Below are positions 63,212 to 64,000 of a DNA stretch of 64,000 nucleotides, piece by piece. A model generated the notes under the pieces. It was not told the DNA's origin, ran no database searches, and saw only the letters and a program-made list of their open reading frames with translations. How positions within the stretch are numbered: position 1 is the first letter of the stretch; each line of letters begins with the position of its first letter. The stretch spans positions 62,001 through 126,000 of the forward strand of contig NZ_JASAMB010000004.1 in the NCBI RefSeq assembly GCF_029948125.1. Reading direction: 5' to 3'. This stretch comes from Catellatospora sp. KI3. Lineage in GTDB: Bacteria; Actinomycetota; Actinomycetes; Mycobacteriales; Micromonosporaceae. Both the position numbers and the translations under genes were made by a program.

Positions 63212-63473
63212 CCGACCACCAGGTCCGCCGCCGGTGGACACCCGCTCAACTGCGCCCCGAGGCCGGCGGCAGGGCCTGAGCCGGTGTGGCCCCGCCCCCC
63301 AAGGGCGTGAGGCACACCGCGATGATCGACAATCTCGCCGACACTACGACAGCGCACGGCCGCCAGCCGCAGCCACCCGGCCATCGTGATCGGACGGACA
63401 CCACCGGCGCACGCCATGCCCACCGCTGCAACCTGAGAAGCAGCCGCAACGAAGAATCCAAGCCCCGCAACGC

Positions 63474-63680
63474 CACGCACCGGTCGAGCCGATCCCTAGC
63501 CGCAGCGACCGGCCTGTCGCAGACAACGGTGTCGCGGATCTGGCACACGTTCGGGCTGCGGCCCTGGCGGGCCGAGACGCTCAAGCCATCGACCGACCCG
63601 ATGGCGGTCGACATGGTCCGTGACGTCGTCGGCCTCTACCTGAACCCACCCGATCGGGCTCTGATCCCGTGCGCAAGAGC
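63474..63680 (+). pseudogene. IS630-family transposase fragment
   Basis: The stretch SRSLAAATGLSQTTVSRIWH, with the following FGLRPWRAETLKPSTDP and VRDVVGLYLNPPDRAL, is the N-terminal part of an IS630 transposase up to just before the first catalytic Asp region. It then degenerates. No inverted repeats were found around it. Confidence 0.75.
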
Positions 63681-63907
63681 CCGCAGGCGGATTGGTGTTG
63701 CGGTTGACGTAACGCTCGGACTGGCGACCGAGCCGTCGTTCGAGTTCGTAGGTGTCGCTGCTGGCGGCCTCGGTGACAGGCAGCGGTCGAAGCCGATCAA
63801 CGTGATGCCGAACCCACCTGGGCTGGCCTTGGAAGTCAGCGAAGTTGTATTCGGCCTTATGGTGAGTTAGTCTCATGTGGACCGAATTCATCGGTAAGGG
63901 GGAATTT

Positions 63908-64000
63908 ATGAGTACTACCGCGCGCTCGAAGACACGTATGCTCGCCGCGGTCGCGGTGGGAGTGTTGGCCAGCACGTTCATCGTGGCGCCCGCATTCGCG
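63908..64000 (+). CDS. Secreted protein, cut by the window end
   Basis: Only 31 codons are visible: a basic start (TTARSKTRMLAA) and a hydrophobic core ending APAFA, a textbook signal peptide with its cleavage site at the window edge. AAGGGGGA lies before the ATG. The mature protein is outside the window. Confidence 0.75.
   Translation, partial: MSTTARSKTRMLAAVAVGVLASTFIVAPAFA

Overview
The window is high-GC DNA from an actinomycete. Support for this comes from the DUF397/DUF5753 regulator pair, a GPP34 gene, an FxLD-type lanthipeptide cluster, a PKN-like kinase and a 28-nt type I-E CRISPR repeat. A filamentous group such as Micromonosporaceae fits, but the sequence does not fix the genus.

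Layout. 1-6.8 kb: the end of a dynamin-like GTPase, a small acidic protein, and decayed mobile or defence genes (tyrosine integrase with a DUF6262 partner, serine resolvase, NACHT/HEAT protein) around a secreted ScyD/ScyE-like protein. 6.8-12.4 kb: cutA, then a four-gene operon with 4-bp overlaps (XRE regulator, two HFCD-type flavoproteins, XRE regulator), then an XRE-DUF5753/DUF397 pair. 12.8-25.7 kb: one co-directional run of 13 genes containing an FxLD class I lanthipeptide cluster: isoaspartyl-type methyltransferase, 55-aa precursor, full-length LanB, LanC, a stand-alone SpaB-C-like protein and a TPR-like protein, preceded by GPP34, a permease, a GNAT enzyme and three small proteins. Two large hairpins bracket the precursor gene.

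26.0-50.8 kb: a large type I-E CRISPR island. Array 1 has 67 repeats and array 2 has 76. Their related 50-bp leaders face each other across about 16 kb, so both arrays should be transcribed outward. Between them lies the cas operon (UvrD-like helicase-cas3-cse1-cse2-cas7e-cas5e-cas6e-cas1-cas2, mostly overlapping), then a Ser/Thr kinase, a conserved unknown protein with a disturbed N-terminus, a 56-aa protein, and an orphan HTH-N6 DNA methylase with an altered catalytic motif. A TGTGAA-N5-TTCACA-like motif occurs in the two divergent promoter regions of this block.

50.8-64 kb: a regulatory-looking spacer, a small membrane protein and an unusual 786-aa protein (two HTH-like segments, a long Pro-rich linker, two TM helices); an intact-looking IS5-type element of 1442 bp carrying a passenger gene translationally coupled to its transposase; a CocE/NonD hydrolase divergent from a TetR regulator with tandem operators; a small alpha/beta hydrolase; a secreted S1 protease; GNAT and NIPSNAP proteins; IS remnants; and the signal peptide of a secreted protein cut by the window end.

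The most promising parts for undescribed biology are the helicase/kinase/methylase genes embedded in the CRISPR island, the FxLD cluster with its RNA hairpins, and the passenger-carrying IS.
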